A stretch of 64,000 bases of DNA from Saccharopolyspora_C sp040643635 (lineage in GTDB: Bacteria > Actinomycetota > Actinomycetes > Mycobacteriales > Pseudonocardiaceae), in the NCBI RefSeq assembly GCF_040643635.1, contig NZ_JBEYUS010000029.1:1-64000 (forward strand), given 5' to 3'. The position numbers were made by a program, and so were the translations under genes. Positions 25,696 to 34,322 of the stretch are shown piece after piece (positions within the stretch are counted from its first letter, which is position 1; every line of letters starts with the position of its first letter). The notes below the pieces were generated by a model that saw only the letters and a list, made by a program, of their open reading frames with translations, searched no databases and was not told the DNA's origin.

Positions 25696-26235
25696 ATGCG
25701 ACAGACGCGAATCGTTCGGGCCGCCGCCCTCGCGGCCGGCGCCGTGGTGCTCGGCCTCGGCGGCGCGGGCACGGCCTTCGCGGCCACCCCGGCGCCGGTT
25801 CCCGCCCCGGTGCAGGGCGAGCCCATCGAATGCATCCCCTCCGGTGAGCCGGGCGTCCCCCCGATCGAGGGCGTCCCGGCCGGTGCGCCGGGCGTGGCAC
25901 CGATCGAGGACCGCGCGGCGGAGGACACCGTGCCGTGCATCCCGGATGGCCCGCCCGCGCCCATCGAGTGCATCCCGTCCGGTGAGCCGGGTGTGCCGCC
26001 GGTCGAGGGCGTTCCGTCGGGTGAGCCGGGTGTGCCGCCGGTGGAGGGGATCGCGGCCGCGGAGGCCGACGACACCGTGCCGTGCATCCCGGACGGCCCG
26101 CCCTCCGAGGGCGTGCCCGCACCCGCGCCGGGCGACACCATCCCGCCGCTGCCGACCGAGCCGGGCCGTCCCGGCGTCCCCTCGGACGCGCCGGGCGTCC
26201 CGGCGGGTGAGGCGGGCGTCGCGCCGATCGGCTGA
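25696..26235 (+). CDS. secreted Pro/Gly-rich repeat protein
   Basis: 179 residues, ATG behind aggag. The signal peptide RQTRIVRAAALAAGAVVLGL continues to a cut after AFA (about residue 29). The mature part consists of imperfect repeats: IECIPSGEPGVPPIEGVP twice, VPSGEPGVPPVEGI, and EDTVPCIPDGPP / DDTVPCIPDGPP. Four Cys residues occur in CIP motifs and could form disulfides. No known domain is present. It is transcribed between and against the kinase and its regulator. The kinase sensor loop has the same low-complexity P-G-V-P style, so an interaction or common origin is possible (inference). Confidence 0.72.
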   Translation: MRQTRIVRAAALAAGAVVLGLGGAGTAFAATPAPVPAPVQGEPIECIPSGEPGVPPIEGVPAGAPGVAPIEDRAAEDTVPCIPDGPPAPIECIPSGEPGVPPVEGVPSGEPGVPPVEGIAAAEADDTVPCIPDGPPSEGVPAPAPGDTIPPLPTEPGRPGVPSDAPGVPAGEAGVAPIG

Positions 26236-26289
26236 TCGGGGTCGGCCGTCCTGGCCGGGAGGGGGTGCCGGGACGACGTCCCGGGTCGA

Positions 26290-26330
26290 GCGCGCCGGGT
26301 GGCGGACGTGGGGGTCCGCGCCCGGCGCGC
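26290..26330. terminator. bidirectional hairpin between secreted protein and regulator genes
   Basis: gcgcgccggg and ggcggac on the left pair with gtccgc and gcccggcgcgc on the right, leaving a short loop of about six bases. It sits between two convergent gene ends. A smaller palindrome, ccgggacg-a-cgtcccgg, lies just to the left. Confidence 0.7.
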
Positions 26331-26353
26331 CGCCGTGCGCCCGAGGTGCCCGG

Positions 26354-27052
26354 TCAGCTCTCGGTGCCGCCGTCCGGCACGAGCCGGTAGCCGTGGCCGC
26401 GGACGGTGCGGATGCTGCGCCGCCCGAACGGGTTGTCGATCTTGCGGCGCAGCGCGCTGATGTGCACCTCGACCAGGTTCACGTCCGGATCGGCGGCGAA
26501 GTCCCAGCCGCTCTCCAGCAGCCGCCGCTTGGACACCACCTGGCCGCCGCCGCGCGCCAGCAGTTCCAGCACCGCGAACTCCTTGCTGGTCAACGAGATG
26601 TCCTGGTCACCGCGCGCGCAGCTGCGCCGCGCCGGGTCCAGCACCAGGTCACCGACGCGCAGCAGCGGCGGCCGGGCGGTGGCGCGGCGCCGGATCGCGT
26701 TGCGCAACCTGGCCAGCAGCACCACGTACGAGAAGGGTTTCGTCACGTAGTCGTCGGCGCCCGAATCCAGCGCGTCCGCCTCGTCGTACTCGCCGTCCTT
26801 CGCGGTGAGCATGATGATCGGCGTCCAGTCCTCCGCCGCGCGCAGCCGCTCGCACACCCGGTACCCGTTGAGGCCGGGCAGCATGATGTCCAGCAGGATC
26901 GCCGCGTACTCGGTGTCGGCGGCGAGGCGGAGCGCGTCGAGGCCGTCCCCGGTGACGTCCACCGCCCAGCCCTCGGCTTCCAGCCCCGTGCGCAGCGCCT
27001 CCGCCACGCGACGTTCATCTTCGACGACGAGCACCCGCATGCCGATCAGCAT
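26354..27052 (-). CDS. OmpR-family response regulator
   Basis: 232 residues from ATG 27052; ATG 27040 (MRVLVVEDE) is an alternative. Receiver: acidic EDE, phospho-acceptor in AILLDIMLPGLNGY, Thr in IMLTAKD, Lys in DYVTKPFSYV. The winged helix has LTSKEFAVLELLARGGGQVV, VEVHISALRRKIDNPFG and the final TVRGHGYRLVPDG. It is transcribed 18 bases after the YrdC/YciO-type gene. The matching kinase lies 0.9 kb further on, beyond an opposing gene. The start region is duplicated upstream of that kinase, which supports the pairing. Confidence 0.9.
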   Translation of the reverse strand: MLIGMRVLVVEDERRVAEALRTGLEAEGWAVDVTGDGLDALRLAADTEYAAILLDIMLPGLNGYRVCERLRAAEDWTPIIMLTAKDGEYDEADALDSGADDYVTKPFSYVVLLARLRNAIRRRATARPPLLRVGDLVLDPARRSCARGDQDISLTSKEFAVLELLARGGGQVVSKRRLLESGWDFAADPDVNLVEVHISALRRKIDNPFGRRSIRTVRGHGYRLVPDGGTES

Positions 27053-27070
27053 GCCAGCACCCGCGGCGGG

Positions 27071-27691
27071 TCACTCGAACCGCTCGGGATCTCCCGCGCC
27101 GTACCGCACGACCTCCGCCTCGCCGCTGGAGAAGTCGACGACCGTCGTCGGCTCGGTGCCGCAGTCACCCGAGTCCAGCACCGCGTCCACCTCGTGGTCC
27201 AGGCGCTCCTTGATGTCCCAGCCCTGGGTGAGCGGTTCCTCCTCGTCGGGCAGCAGCAGCGTGCTCGACAGCAGCGGTTCGCCGAGCTGCGCCAGCAGCG
27301 CCTGCGCGGTGACGTGCTGCGGGATGCGGATGCCGACGGTCTTCTTCTTCGGGTGCATCAGCCGCCGCGGCACCTCCTTGGTGGCCGGGAGGATGAAGGT
27401 GTAGCTGCCCGGGGTGCTGGCCTTGATCGCCCGGAACACCGAGTTGTCGATGTGCACGAACTGGCCCAGCTGCGCGAAGTTCTCGCACACCAGCGTGAAG
27501 TGGTGCCGGTCGTCGAGCTTGCGGATGGTCTTGATCCGCTCCACGCCGTCCTTGTTGTCCAGCCCGGTTCCGAGCGCGAAGCAGGAGTCGGTGGGATACG
27601 CGATCACCCCGCCGGACCGGATGAGGTCGACCGCCTGGCCGAGCGTGCGGCGCTGCGGGTTGTCCGGGTGCACGTCGTAGTACCTCGCCAT
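27071..27691 (-). CDS. YrdC/YciO-family protein (possible L-threonylcarbamoyladenylate synthase)
   Basis: 206 residues, ATG. The fold marks of the YrdC family are present: VIAYPTDSCFALGTGLDNKD near the start, then IRKLDDRHHFTLVC, PGSYTFILPATKEVPRRL and KTVGIRIPQHVTAQALL. TsaC/Sua5 members make threonylcarbamoyl-AMP for the t6A modification of tRNA. The shorter YciO group, to which this length and sequence style fit better, is less well understood. Soluble. It ends 18 bases before the response regulator and may share its transcript. Confidence 0.8.
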   Translation of the reverse strand: MARYYDVHPDNPQRRTLGQAVDLIRSGGVIAYPTDSCFALGTGLDNKDGVERIKTIRKLDDRHHFTLVCENFAQLGQFVHIDNSVFRAIKASTPGSYTFILPATKEVPRRLMHPKKKTVGIRIPQHVTAQALLAQLGEPLLSSTLLLPDEEEPLTQGWDIKERLDHEVDAVLDSGDCGTEPTTVVDFSSGEAEVVRYGAGDPERFE

Positions 27692-27814
27692 CCACCGAGC
27701 CTAGGATCACCGGCCCCGCTCCGACAGACCACCCCGCGATGACACCCGGATCGGCGGGCCGGCGGACTGCTCTGATCGAGCGGCCGCCAGATCGGTGGTC
27801 GCCGGGGACGGATC

Positions 27815-27844
27815 TTGTTGGTGTCGCGCGAGTAGCCGTAGCGT
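27815..27844 (+). promoter_or_regulatory. candidate promoter of the PD-(D/E)XK gene
   Basis: TTGTTG (27815..27820) and TAGCGT (27839..27844) with an 18-base spacer, 27 bases before the ATG at 27872, which has ggggaggg as ribosome site. Confidence 0.45.
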
Positions 27845-27871
27845 CCCTTCCGACCGGGGAGGGCGGGGATC

Positions 27872-28732
27872 ATGGACTTCGGTGAAGTGATGCGTGCTCT
27901 GAGCATCTCGGGGAATCTGAATCTGGTCTCATCCCGAGAACTGGTCGACAAGGTGAATCGAGCGGCGCTTCGCTTCGAGCGGACAGAGCGGAAGAAGATC
28001 TTTAGGCTCCGCAAGTGGCCCGTTCCGGTGGAGGTCCCGGACACGCTGCCTACCGCCCCGGTTCACGTTCTGCGGGAGGTGGGGGTCGCGACCACCTTCT
28101 TCGACGATCCGGTCTTCGCTGACGCGGCGAGGCTGTGGGCGCAGTTGCGCTACTGCGCGACCCTCGCCCCGCGCCGCGGGCGCATGACGTTGTCGGCTGC
28201 GGCGGCCGGTTCCGTCGTACACCACCACAAGGTCGCCCAATCCGAATACCTGGGCATCGGACTGGCGTTGTTCGTTGCGCGGCACGTGCTGGGCGAGCAG
28301 TATCCCGGCCTGGCCTTCCAGGCAGTGGATGCCGACGTCGCGCTCCGCTCGGGGATTCCCGGTGTGGGGGCGGTGCACCAAGCGAGCGGTGTCCGAGTTC
28401 GCCCGGACTACTTCTTGATCGGCCACCCGCGCAACGGTGGCGCGGTCAAGATCGTAGTCCTCGAGTGCAAGGGCAATCACGGCAGCGAGTCGCTCGCGGT
28501 CGATCAGCTGGCGAAGGCGTGCGTCCAGGTCCGGTCGGTGGAGATCGCCGGTCGCGGCTGCCTGCCGTCGCTCATGGTCGCGTCCTGCCTGCAGCAGTCC
28601 GGCATCACCGTGCACGTGCTCGATCCTCCGGGAGAGGACGAGCTGTGGTCGGGCAGTGCCGACGAGCTGGAACGCGAGTTGAACGAGGAACTCGGCGAGG
28701 TTCCGGAACCGTTCACGTCCGAACGGCCGTAA
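27872..28732 (+). CDS. PD-(D/E)XK nuclease-like protein, N-terminal part
   Basis: 286 residues, ATG. Residues 170-200 read as a restriction-endonuclease core: Asp179 in VRVRPDYFLIG, then IVVLECKGNHG with Glu198 and Lys200. A possible partner Glu125 lies in VAQSEYLGIG, and Gln212 follows the core (AVDQLAKAC). The N-terminal 100 residues are helical and basic and of unknown function. The frame ends in TAA at 28730, but the same frame continues without another stop to 29320, so this may be two thirds of a 480-residue protein. It is isolated, with no methylase or helicase nearby. It could be a defence nuclease, but no family was recognised. Confidence 0.6.
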   Translation: MDFGEVMRALSISGNLNLVSSRELVDKVNRAALRFERTERKKIFRLRKWPVPVEVPDTLPTAPVHVLREVGVATTFFDDPVFADAARLWAQLRYCATLAPRRGRMTLSAAAAGSVVHHHKVAQSEYLGIGLALFVARHVLGEQYPGLAFQAVDADVALRSGIPGVGAVHQASGVRVRPDYFLIGHPRNGGAVKIVVLECKGNHGSESLAVDQLAKACVQVRSVEIAGRGCLPSLMVASCLQQSGITVHVLDPPGEDELWSGSADELERELNEELGEVPEPFTSERP

Positions 28733-28759
28733 CCCGAACAGCAGGACGATGCCGACGAG

Positions 28760-29320
28760 GTGCAGGACGACGCCGTCGACGAGCCGGCCCTGTTCGACTG
28801 GACAGCTCCCGGCGACGCAGCGGAGCCCGACCCGTCCGAACCGTCCTTTCCTGCAGAGGCGAGGGTCCTCAAGATCCCGCAGGCGAGCCGGAAGTGGTTC
28901 TCCCACGCCCTCGCGCGTTTCGGCGCGGCCTCGGCATTGCTGTTCGCGGGTGCGGGCCGGACCGCGGCCACTTACCGGCCGCCTCGCCCACGTGGGGGGT
29001 TCATCGGCCTCGGAGAGCAGACCTCGATCTCGGGTGACGACGCGGCCACTGGGTTCGATCTCGGCGGTGGCCTGCGCGTGATGGGTACCCGCTCGGTGCT
29101 TCCGCTGCCGGACGGCAGGCGGTTCGTGGTGCACCGCGGCCTCGAATCCGGGTTGTACGAGCAGCTCGCGGGTCAGCGGCTCGGTTCGTACCTGCGTTCG
29201 GCGCCAGGAGTCGGGGAGCGTTGGCGGAACGACATCCTCGATGAGGAGTTCGCTCGCGACGCCATCTCCGTCGGATCTGACGGCACCGTTCTGGCGGTGT
29301 CTCTGGACTGCGGCCGGTGA
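28760..29320 (+). pseudogene. C-terminal continuation of the PD-(D/E)XK gene after an in-frame stop
   Basis: 186 codons from GTG 28760, in the same frame as the upstream gene and 27 bases beyond its stop. The intervening codons (PEQQDDADE) match the acidic style of the first residues here (VQDDAVDEPALFDWTAPGD). No ribosome-binding site is visible in front of the GTG. Later segments are RKWFSHALARFGAASALLFA (amphipathic to hydrophobic) and a mixed C-terminus, RWRNDILDEEFARDAISVGS. No family recognised. The simplest reading is a nonsense mutation in a single gene. Alternatives are separate translation by coupling or stop readthrough. Confidence 0.55.
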
Positions 29321-29346
29321 GGGGCGCATCGGTCGTTCGAGCCTGG

Positions 29347-29385
29347 GCGGAGCGGGCCGTCCGGGGTTCGGACTGCCCGCTCCGC
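29347..29385. terminator. bidirectional hairpin between convergent genes
   Basis: An 11-base perfect stem, gcggagcgggc (29347..29357) and gcccgctccgc (29375..29385), between the PD-(D/E)XK locus and the MBL hydrolase gene. Confidence 0.75.
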
Positions 29386-29393
29386 GCCGTGCT

Positions 29394-30071
29394 TCACCAG
29401 CCTCGTTCGCGCCATTCCGCGAGGTGGGGGCGCTGCTCGCCGAGGGTCGAGTCGTCGCCGTGGCCCGGGTAGAACCAGGTGTCGTCCGGGAGCTCGGCGA
29501 AGATCCGGTTCTCCACGTCGTCGAGCAGCGAGGCGAAGTCCTCCGGCGAGCCCGTCTTGCCGATCCCGCCGGGGAACAGCGAATCCCCGGTGAACAGGTG
29601 CGGGTGCCCGGCCGGGTCCCGGTAGAGCAGCGCGATCGAGCCGGGCGTGTGCCCGCGCAGGTGGATGACCTGCAGCTCGGCGTCCCCGACGGGCACCACG
29701 TCGCCGTGGTCCACCAGGCGGTCCGGCGGCACCGGCAGTTCCCGGGCGTCCGCGGGGTGCGCCAGCGTGTAGCAGCCGGTCTGGCCCGCGACCGCGCCCA
29801 GCGCCTGCCAGTGGTCGCCGTGCTGGTGGGTGGTGACGATGGTGCGCAGCCGCGGCCGGTCGTCGTCGTGGCCCAGCAGGTCGGCGAGCCGTTCCGAGTC
29901 GTTCGCCGCGTCGATCAGCAGCGCGTCCCCGGTGCTGCGGCAGGTCAGCAGGTACGCGTTGTTGTCCATCGGGCCGACCGACACCTTGGTGATGGTCAGC
30001 GCGTCCAGGACCCGCTTGGCGGGGGCGCCGTCGGGTTCGACATGGCCGGTGTACTGCTCGTATGCCTCCAC
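29394..30071 (-). CDS. MBL-fold hydrolase (glyoxalase II-like)
   Basis: 225 residues from GTG 30071. TACGCT lies 6 bases upstream in the minus-strand sense, which suggests a leaderless transcript. A longer GTG start at 30107 would overlap the upstream stop. Metal ligands are THQHGDHW (HxHxDH), GHTPGSIAL, FTGDSLFPGGIG and YPGHGDD, the complete metallo-beta-lactamase set. It begins EAYEQYTGHVEPDG and has KVSVGPMDNNAYLLTC. It probably hydrolyses thioesters such as mycothiol conjugates. The partner gene upstream encodes a mycothiol-type isomerase, and uvrA follows, the order also seen around mycobacterial uvrA. Confidence 0.88.
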   Translation of the reverse strand: MEAYEQYTGHVEPDGAPAKRVLDALTITKVSVGPMDNNAYLLTCRSTGDALLIDAANDSERLADLLGHDDDRPRLRTIVTTHQHGDHWQALGAVAGQTGCYTLAHPADARELPVPPDRLVDHGDVVPVGDAELQVIHLRGHTPGSIALLYRDPAGHPHLFTGDSLFPGGIGKTGSPEDFASLLDDVENRIFAELPDDTWFYPGHGDDSTLGEQRPHLAEWRERGW

Positions 30072-30103
30072 GCGCGCAGCGTATCGCTCCGCGGCGAGGT
30101 CCC

Positions 30104-30874
30104 TCACAGCCACACCGGCAGCGCCGGGGCGTCCCCTTCCAGCCGTTCGGATCCGGTGCGGCCCAGCAGCCAGCCGAGCATCGGGCCGGGCCGTCCGCGC
30201 ACCTGGGCGGGCGGGGCGGTGGTGCCGCGCAGCTCCCAGGTCCGGGTGCGGCCGTCGGCGAAGTCGACCACCACCGTCACCGCGGGCACGTCGGGCCTGC
30301 CGCCGAACTGCTGCACCACGTCCTCCAGCAGCTGCTCGGCATCCGGTTCGGGGACGTCGTCGAAGCCGATGCCGCCGTCCAGGTCCACCAGGTGCACCCA
30401 CAGCTCCAGCAGCCGCTTGCGCAGCACGTGGTGGGCGGGCATCGGTTCCCGGCCCACGACCTCCGCACCCCAGGACGAGGCGGGCAGGGTGCGGACGGCG
30501 TGCGCGAAGCGGCCGTGCGAGGCGACCACGTCCTCCACCAGCAGCCGGTGTCCGCGCACCGCGCCCTCTTGGATGTCGGCGTCGCGGTCGGCGGGGCTGG
30601 CGTACATCGGGTGTTCGGCGCCGGTCCGCGCCCAGATCAGCAGGTTCAGCAGCCCGTCGGCGTTGCGGGCCAGGTGGGTGAGCACGTGCGCGCGCGTCCA
30701 GCCCGGGAGCAGGCTGGGCCGTCGCACGCTCGCGTCGTCCAGCTCCTCGCTCACCTCGAGCAGGCGCTGGGTGCTGCGTTCGATCGCGGACAGGGCGGCG
30801 GTGACCTGTTCGGTCGAGTGCGCGGCTCCGGTGGGCACGTGCGTGCCGCCGGCGCCGAGAACGGTGTCAGCCAT
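30104..30874 (-). CDS. maleylpyruvate isomerase-family mycothiol-dependent protein
   Basis: 256 residues, ATG 4 bases after AAGGAATCCG. The DinB/MDMPI fold motif is VRRPSLLPGWTRAHVLTHLA followed by RNADGLLNLL, with the metal-binding His in the AHVLTHLARNA helix, and HHVLRKRLLELWVHLVDLD supplies the later His ligands. A C-terminal SCP2-like half (TVVVDFADGRTRTWELRG) follows. Such enzymes isomerise or transfer mycothiol-bound substrates. The actual substrate is unknown. It probably forms a short operon with the MBL hydrolase, its stop lying 33 bases before the shorter MBL start. Confidence 0.85.
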   Translation of the reverse strand: MADTVLGAGGTHVPTGAAHSTEQVTAALSAIERSTQRLLEVSEELDDASVRRPSLLPGWTRAHVLTHLARNADGLLNLLIWARTGAEHPMYASPADRDADIQEGAVRGHRLLVEDVVASHGRFAHAVRTLPASSWGAEVVGREPMPAHHVLRKRLLELWVHLVDLDGGIGFDDVPEPDAEQLLEDVVQQFGGRPDVPAVTVVVDFADGRTRTWELRGTTAPPAQVRGRPGPMLGWLLGRTGSERLEGDAPALPVWL

Positions 30875-31312
30875 CGGATTCCTTGAAGTGTGCAGGAAAT
30901 GCTTCCGGACACGGCAGGGGAGTACCCGAGAGTAGGGCCAGAGGTGTGTCCCCCGACAGTGCCCAATCCGGGGGAATTTGCGTATCGTCGCGGACGGACG
31001 TGCTAATGAGCGGCCCGGAAACGCCGGTCGCCGCCGCGCGTCGCACCCCGGAGCAGCACGTGACCAGGGGCGACGCGGCACTGTCGGGGGTGCGGCTTAG
31101 CATGGCCGCGCGACGTCCGAACACCGCTGAGCGCGGCCGCGCCGATACCCTCGGTGCTGCGCCCGTGCCCGATCGAACCGGGCCGACCAGGGGCACCACG
31201 ACCTCGCGAGGCGGTGGGGAACCCCGCCCGAGTCGCCCGCGGTGACCGATGCCGTGGCCCGGTGCCGGCGGGCGCGTCCAGCGAACCGGCGAGAACTTCC
31301 GAAAGGATCACA
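30875..31312. other. divergent intergenic region upstream of uvrA
   Basis: 438 bases. Candidate -10 hexamers on the plus strand are TATCGT (30983..30988) and TAGCAT (31098..31103). A small inverted repeat, cccccg/cggggg, is near 30951. No actinobacterial LexA palindrome was found, only an isolated tcgaac half near 31173. No gene is seen. Confidence 0.5.
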
Positions 31313-34174
31313 GTGGCCGACCGCCTCGTCGTCCGCGGCGCCCGCGAGCACAACCTGCGCGGGATCGACATCGACCTGCCGCGCGACAGCCTGATCGTGT
31401 TCACCGGTCTGTCCGGCTCCGGAAAGTCCAGCCTGGCCTTCGACACCATCTTCGCCGAGGGCCAGCGCCGCTACGTGGAGTCGCTGTCGGCGTACGCGCG
31501 GCAGTTCCTGGGGCAGATGGACAAGCCCGACGTGGACTTCATCGAAGGCCTGTCCCCGGCGGTGTCCATCGACCAGAAGTCGACCAGCCGCAACCCGCGG
31601 TCCACGGTGGGCACCATCACCGAGGTCTACGACTACCTGCGGCTGCTCTACGCCCGCGCCGGCAAGCCGCACTGCCCGACCTGCGGCGAACCGATCAGCA
31701 AGCAGACGCCGCAGCAGATCGTCGACCAGGTGCTGGCGATGCCGGAGCGCACCAAGTTCCAGGTGCTGGCGCCGATCATCCGCGGCCGCAAGGGCGAGTA
31801 CGTCGACCTGTTCGAGCAGCTCCAGTCGCAGGGCTACGCCCGCGCCCGGGTGGACGGCGAGGTCCACCAGCTGGAATCGCCGCCGAAGCTGAAGAAGCAG
31901 GAGAAGCACGACATCGCCGTCGTGGTGGACCGGCTCACCGTCAAGGCGAACGCGAAGCAGCGGCTCACCGACTCGGTGGAGACCGCGCTGCGGCTCGCCG
32001 ACGGCCTGGTGCTGCTGGAGTTCGTCGACGTCGACGAGGGCTCCCCGGAGCGGGAGCGGAAGTTCTCCGAGAACCTGGCCTGCCCGAACGGCCACCCGCT
32101 GGGCGTGGACGAGCTGGAGCCGCGGTCGTTCTCGTTCAACTCCCCGTACGGCGCCTGCACCGAGTGCGCCGGGCTCGGCATCCGCAAGGAGGTCGACCCG
32201 GAGCTCGTGGTGCCCGACGAGGAGCTGTCCCTCGGCGAGGGCGCCATCGCGCCGTGGGCGGGCGGGCACACCGCGGAGTACTTCACCCGGCTGCTCACCT
32301 CGCTGTCCGAATCGGTCGGGTTCCGGATGGACACCCCGTGGAGCCGGCTGCCCACCAAGGTGAAGAAGGCGGTGCTGCACGGCACCGACGACCAGGTGCA
32401 CGTGCGCTACAAGAACCGCTACGGGCGGCAGCGCTCCTACTACGCCTCCTACGAGGGCGTCATCCCGTTCCTGGAGCGGCGCCTGGAGCAGACCGAATCG
32501 GACTACGCCCGCGAGAAGTACGAGGGCTACATGCGGGACGTGCCGTGCCCCGCGTGCGACGGGACCCGGCTCAAGCCGGAGATCCTCGCGGTCACCATGG
32601 AGAACGCGGAGCACGGCGAGCTGTCCATCGCCGAGGTCAGCGCGCTGAGCGTGCGCGAGTGCGCGTCGTTCTTGAACTCGCTGGTGCTGGGCCACCGCGA
32701 GGAGATGATCGCGGGCCGGGTGCTCAAGGAGGTGCAGGCCCGGCTCGGGTTCCTGCTCGACGTGGGCCTCGACTACCTGTCGCTGTCCCGCGCCGCGGGC
32801 ACCCTCTCCGGCGGTGAGGCGCAGCGCATCCGGCTGGCCACCCAGATCGGCTCCGGCCTGGTCGGCGTGCTGTACGTGCTGGACGAGCCGTCGATCGGCC
32901 TGCACCAGCGGGACAACCACCGGCTGCTGGAGACGCTGAGCAGGCTGCGGGACCTGGGCAACACGCTCATCGTCGTCGAGCACGACGAGGACACCGTGCG
33001 CAGCGCCGACTGGGTGGTGGACATCGGCCCGGGCGCGGGCGAGCACGGCGGGAAGGTCGTGCACAGCGGCCCGTACAAGGAGCTGCTGGACAACGAGTCC
33101 TCGCTGACCGGCGACTACCTGGCCCGGCGCAAGTCCATCCCGATGCCGGCGGCCCGGCGCAAGCGGGACCCGAAGCGGCAGCTGACCGTGGTGGGCGCGC
33201 GCGAGCACAACCTCCACAAGATCGACGTGTCGTTCCCGCTGGGCTGCCTGGTGTCGGTCACCGGCGTGTCCGGTTCCGGCAAGTCCACGCTGGTCAACGA
33301 CATCCTCGCCTCGGTGCTGGCGAACAAGCTCAACGGCGCGCGGCAGGTGCCGGGCAGGCACACCCGGATCAAGGGCGTGGACCTGGTGGACAAGCTGGTG
33401 CAGGTCGACCAGTCCGCGATCGGCCGCACCCCGCGGTCCAACCCGGCCACCTACACCGGCGTGTTCGACCGCATCCGCAAGCTGTTCGCCGAGACCACCG
33501 AGGCGAAGGTCCGCGGCTACCAGCCCGGCCGGTTCTCGTTCAACGTCAAGGGCGGGCGCTGCGAGGCGTGCGCGGGCGACGGCACGCTGAAGATCGAGAT
33601 GAACTTCCTGCCGGACGTGTACGTGCCGTGCGAGGTGTGCAAGGGCGCCCGCTACAACCGCGAGACGCTGGAAGTGCACTACAAGGGCAAGTCGATCGCC
33701 GAGGTGCTGGACCTGCCGATCGAGCAGGCCGCCGAGTTCTTCGAGCCGATCAAGTCGATCCACCGCTACCTGAGCACCCTGGTGGACGTCGGCCTCGGCT
33801 ACGTGCGGCTCGGCCAGCCCGCGCCGACCCTGTCCGGCGGCGAGGCGCAGCGGGTGAAGCTGGCCAGCGAGCTGCAGAAGCGCTCCACCGGCCAGACCGT
33901 CTACATCCTCGACGAGCCGACGACGGGCCTGCACTTCGAGGACATCCGCAAGCTGCTCGGCGTGGTCAACGGCCTGGTCGACAAGGGCAACACGGTGATC
34001 GTCATCGAGCACAACCTGGACGTCATCAAGGCGTCCGACTGGCTGCTCGACCTCGGTCCCGAGGGCGGCTCCGGCGGCGGCACCCTCGTCGCCCAGGGCA
34101 CTCCGGAGCAGGTCGCCGAGGTCGAGGAGAGCTACACGGGCCGCTTCCTGGCCCCGATCCTCGCGGAGGGGTGA
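31313..34174 (+). CDS. uvrA: excinuclease ABC subunit A
   Basis: 953 residues, GTG 6 bases after gaaagga. The upstream in-frame ATG at 31154 has no ribosome site. Two ABC ATPase halves are present: Walker A FTGLSGSGKSSLAFDTI at about residue 30 and VTGVSGSGKSTLVNDIL near 655, and signatures TLSGGEAQRIRLATQI and TLSGGEAQRVKLASEL. Zinc fingers are CPTCGEPI in the first half and CEACAGDG with CEVCKGARY in the second. It recognises bulky DNA lesions with UvrB in nucleotide excision repair. Standard length, single-gene unit ending in a strong hairpin. Confidence 0.97.
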   Translation: MADRLVVRGAREHNLRGIDIDLPRDSLIVFTGLSGSGKSSLAFDTIFAEGQRRYVESLSAYARQFLGQMDKPDVDFIEGLSPAVSIDQKSTSRNPRSTVGTITEVYDYLRLLYARAGKPHCPTCGEPISKQTPQQIVDQVLAMPERTKFQVLAPIIRGRKGEYVDLFEQLQSQGYARARVDGEVHQLESPPKLKKQEKHDIAVVVDRLTVKANAKQRLTDSVETALRLADGLVLLEFVDVDEGSPERERKFSENLACPNGHPLGVDELEPRSFSFNSPYGACTECAGLGIRKEVDPELVVPDEELSLGEGAIAPWAGGHTAEYFTRLLTSLSESVGFRMDTPWSRLPTKVKKAVLHGTDDQVHVRYKNRYGRQRSYYASYEGVIPFLERRLEQTESDYAREKYEGYMRDVPCPACDGTRLKPEILAVTMENAEHGELSIAEVSALSVRECASFLNSLVLGHREEMIAGRVLKEVQARLGFLLDVGLDYLSLSRAAGTLSGGEAQRIRLATQIGSGLVGVLYVLDEPSIGLHQRDNHRLLETLSRLRDLGNTLIVVEHDEDTVRSADWVVDIGPGAGEHGGKVVHSGPYKELLDNESSLTGDYLARRKSIPMPAARRKRDPKRQLTVVGAREHNLHKIDVSFPLGCLVSVTGVSGSGKSTLVNDILASVLANKLNGARQVPGRHTRIKGVDLVDKLVQVDQSAIGRTPRSNPATYTGVFDRIRKLFAETTEAKVRGYQPGRFSFNVKGGRCEACAGDGTLKIEMNFLPDVYVPCEVCKGARYNRETLEVHYKGKSIAEVLDLPIEQAAEFFEPIKSIHRYLSTLVDVGLGYVRLGQPAPTLSGGEAQRVKLASELQKRSTGQTVYILDEPTTGLHFEDIRKLLGVVNGLVDKGNTVIVIEHNLDVIKASDWLLDLGPEGGSGGGTLVAQGTPEQVAEVEESYTGRFLAPILAEG

Positions 34175-34181
34175 GCGCGGC

Positions 34182-34210
34182 GCGGCCGCCCGGGGAGTCC
34201 GGGCGGCCGC
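34182..34210 (+). terminator. hairpin terminator of uvrA
   Basis: A perfect 12-base stem, gcggccgcccgg (34182..34193) and ccgggcggccgc (34199..34210), with a 5-base loop. The next 112 bases to the end of the convergent lactonase-type gene contain nothing recognised. Confidence 0.8.
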
Positions 34211-34322
34211 ATCACCGGTTCTCGACGAAGTCCCGGCAGCCGCGGCCTGCCGTGTTTCCTCGCGTGCGCGCGGCGTCGCTCGTTCGGCGGCGTCGAGGGC
34301 CGATGGGGCGTCCGCCGACCGG

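Noticed and set aside
30875..31312. LexA box upstream of uvrA
   Set aside because: Only an isolated tcgaac half site is present; the second half at the required spacing is missing.
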